Shown: one piece after another, positions 5,113-5,242 of the stretch
How the letters are laid out: each line of letters starts with the position of its first letter
Numbering within the stretch: position 1 is the stretch's first letter
NCBI GenBank assembly: GCA_017612495.1
Contig: JAGAFQ010000025.1
Location: 1-5,242, forward strand
DNA from: Clostridia bacterium
GTDB lineage: Bacteria; Bacillota; Clostridia; Oscillospirales; CAG-272
Direction of reading: 5' to 3'
DNA: 5,242 nucleotides
Translations under genes and position numbers: made by a program
Notes under the pieces: model-generated
Told to the model about the DNA's origin: nothing
What the model saw: the letters and a program-made list of their open reading frames with translations, nothing else
Database searches by the model: none

Positions 5113-5150
5113 GAGGGGGTGTTAAAAAACTTGTTTTTTAACACCCCCTC
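5113..5150. terminator. Perfect 18-bp inverted repeat after iscU, likely operon end
   Basis: GAGGGGGTGTTAAAAAAC and its exact complement flank two bases, 11 bases after the iscU stop. AAACC (5108-5112) and GGTTT (5153-5157) can lengthen the stem across a two-base bulge. The position suits an operon terminator. However, the G/C pairs are at the base and the A6/U6 tracts at the tip, and no U-run follows, the reverse of a normal intrinsic terminator. It may act as an RNA-stabilising 3' hairpin, or be a copy of a dispersed palindromic repeat. The repeat is certain; the function is not. Confidence 0.6.
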
Positions 5151-5183
5151 GCGGTTTCGGCGGTCGGGTGCCGCCGAAATCGC
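5151..5183. repeat. Second hairpin abutting the first
   Basis: GCGGTTTCGGCGG (5151-5163) and CCGCCGAAATCGC (5171-5183) pair over 13 positions with one G-U wobble in the plus-strand RNA, around loop TCGGGTG. It begins at the base right after the first hairpin. The nearest T-run (TTTTT at 5199-5203) is 15 bases away, too far for a classical terminator. Confidence 0.7.
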
Positions 5184-5242
5184 CGCGACATTTGACGGTT
5201 TTTGCCTTAAAAACACCCGATTTGCTCTTTTTCAAAGCAAAA

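Larger units (their letters stand above)
5102..5242. other. Non-coding tail after iscU
   Basis: No coding region is supported here. Beyond the two hairpins at 5113-5183 there is a short imperfect stem, GTTTTT-GCCTT-AAAAAC (5198-5214), and a possible TTTGCT/AGCAAA pairing near the edge (about 5221-5241). These could belong to a terminator for this operon or for a convergent gene beyond the window. Confidence 0.5.

Noticed and set aside
1..5242. CRISPR array, tRNA, rRNA or insertion sequence
   Set aside because: No regularly spaced repeats, no cloverleaf or rRNA segments, and no transposase or recombinase motifs are visible on either strand.

Overview
The window looks like chromosomal core sequence from a Firmicutes (Clostridia-type) bacterium. 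The signs are purine-rich Shine-Dalgarno (SD) sites, sigma-A-type promoters with near-consensus TTGACA/TATAAT boxes, an rpsO-pnp pair with Firmicutes-like S15 and PNPase sequences, and a compact NifS/IscU-type iron-sulfur pair. A more precise placement is not possible by eye. I see no transposase, integrase, phage gene, CRISPR array, tRNA or rRNA.

Layout. Positions 1-1462 (minus) hold the first 487 codons of polynucleotide phosphorylase (pnp), cut by the left edge. A 204-base spacer (1463-1666) follows, with a strong stem-loop after rpsO and the pnp leader. rpsO (ribosomal protein S15) lies at 1667-1930 (minus), preceded by a structured leader of about 115 nt and a near-perfect promoter. Upstream on the same strand is a WecG/TagA/CpsF-family glycosyltransferase (2089-2850). 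Positions 2851-3019 are a divergent promoter region. On the plus strand come rnhA (RNase HI, 3020-3463), a NifS/IscS-like cysteine desulfurase (3492-4658) and an IscU-type scaffold (4673-5101), tightly spaced as one operon. The last 141 bases hold two abutting hairpins and no gene.

How the genes work together. S15 and PNPase form the widespread translation/RNA-decay operon, and the leader and intergenic hairpin are where autoregulation or processing would be expected. NifS takes sulfur from cysteine and passes it to IscU, which assembles Fe-S clusters. RNase HI removes RNA from RNA:DNA hybrids and seems linked to the Fe-S pair only by co-transcription. The glycosyltransferase should add a sugar to an undecaprenyl-linked intermediate for a surface polymer, but no partner genes are visible.

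Most of the window is ordinary. I found no convincing undescribed multi-gene system. The best leads are the rpsO leader, where two helices compete and one covers the SD, a palindrome over the rpsO start point, the hairpin pair after iscU whose first hairpin has reversed terminator topology, an unusual PLP-site motif in the desulfurase, and a cysteine-rich tail on IscU.
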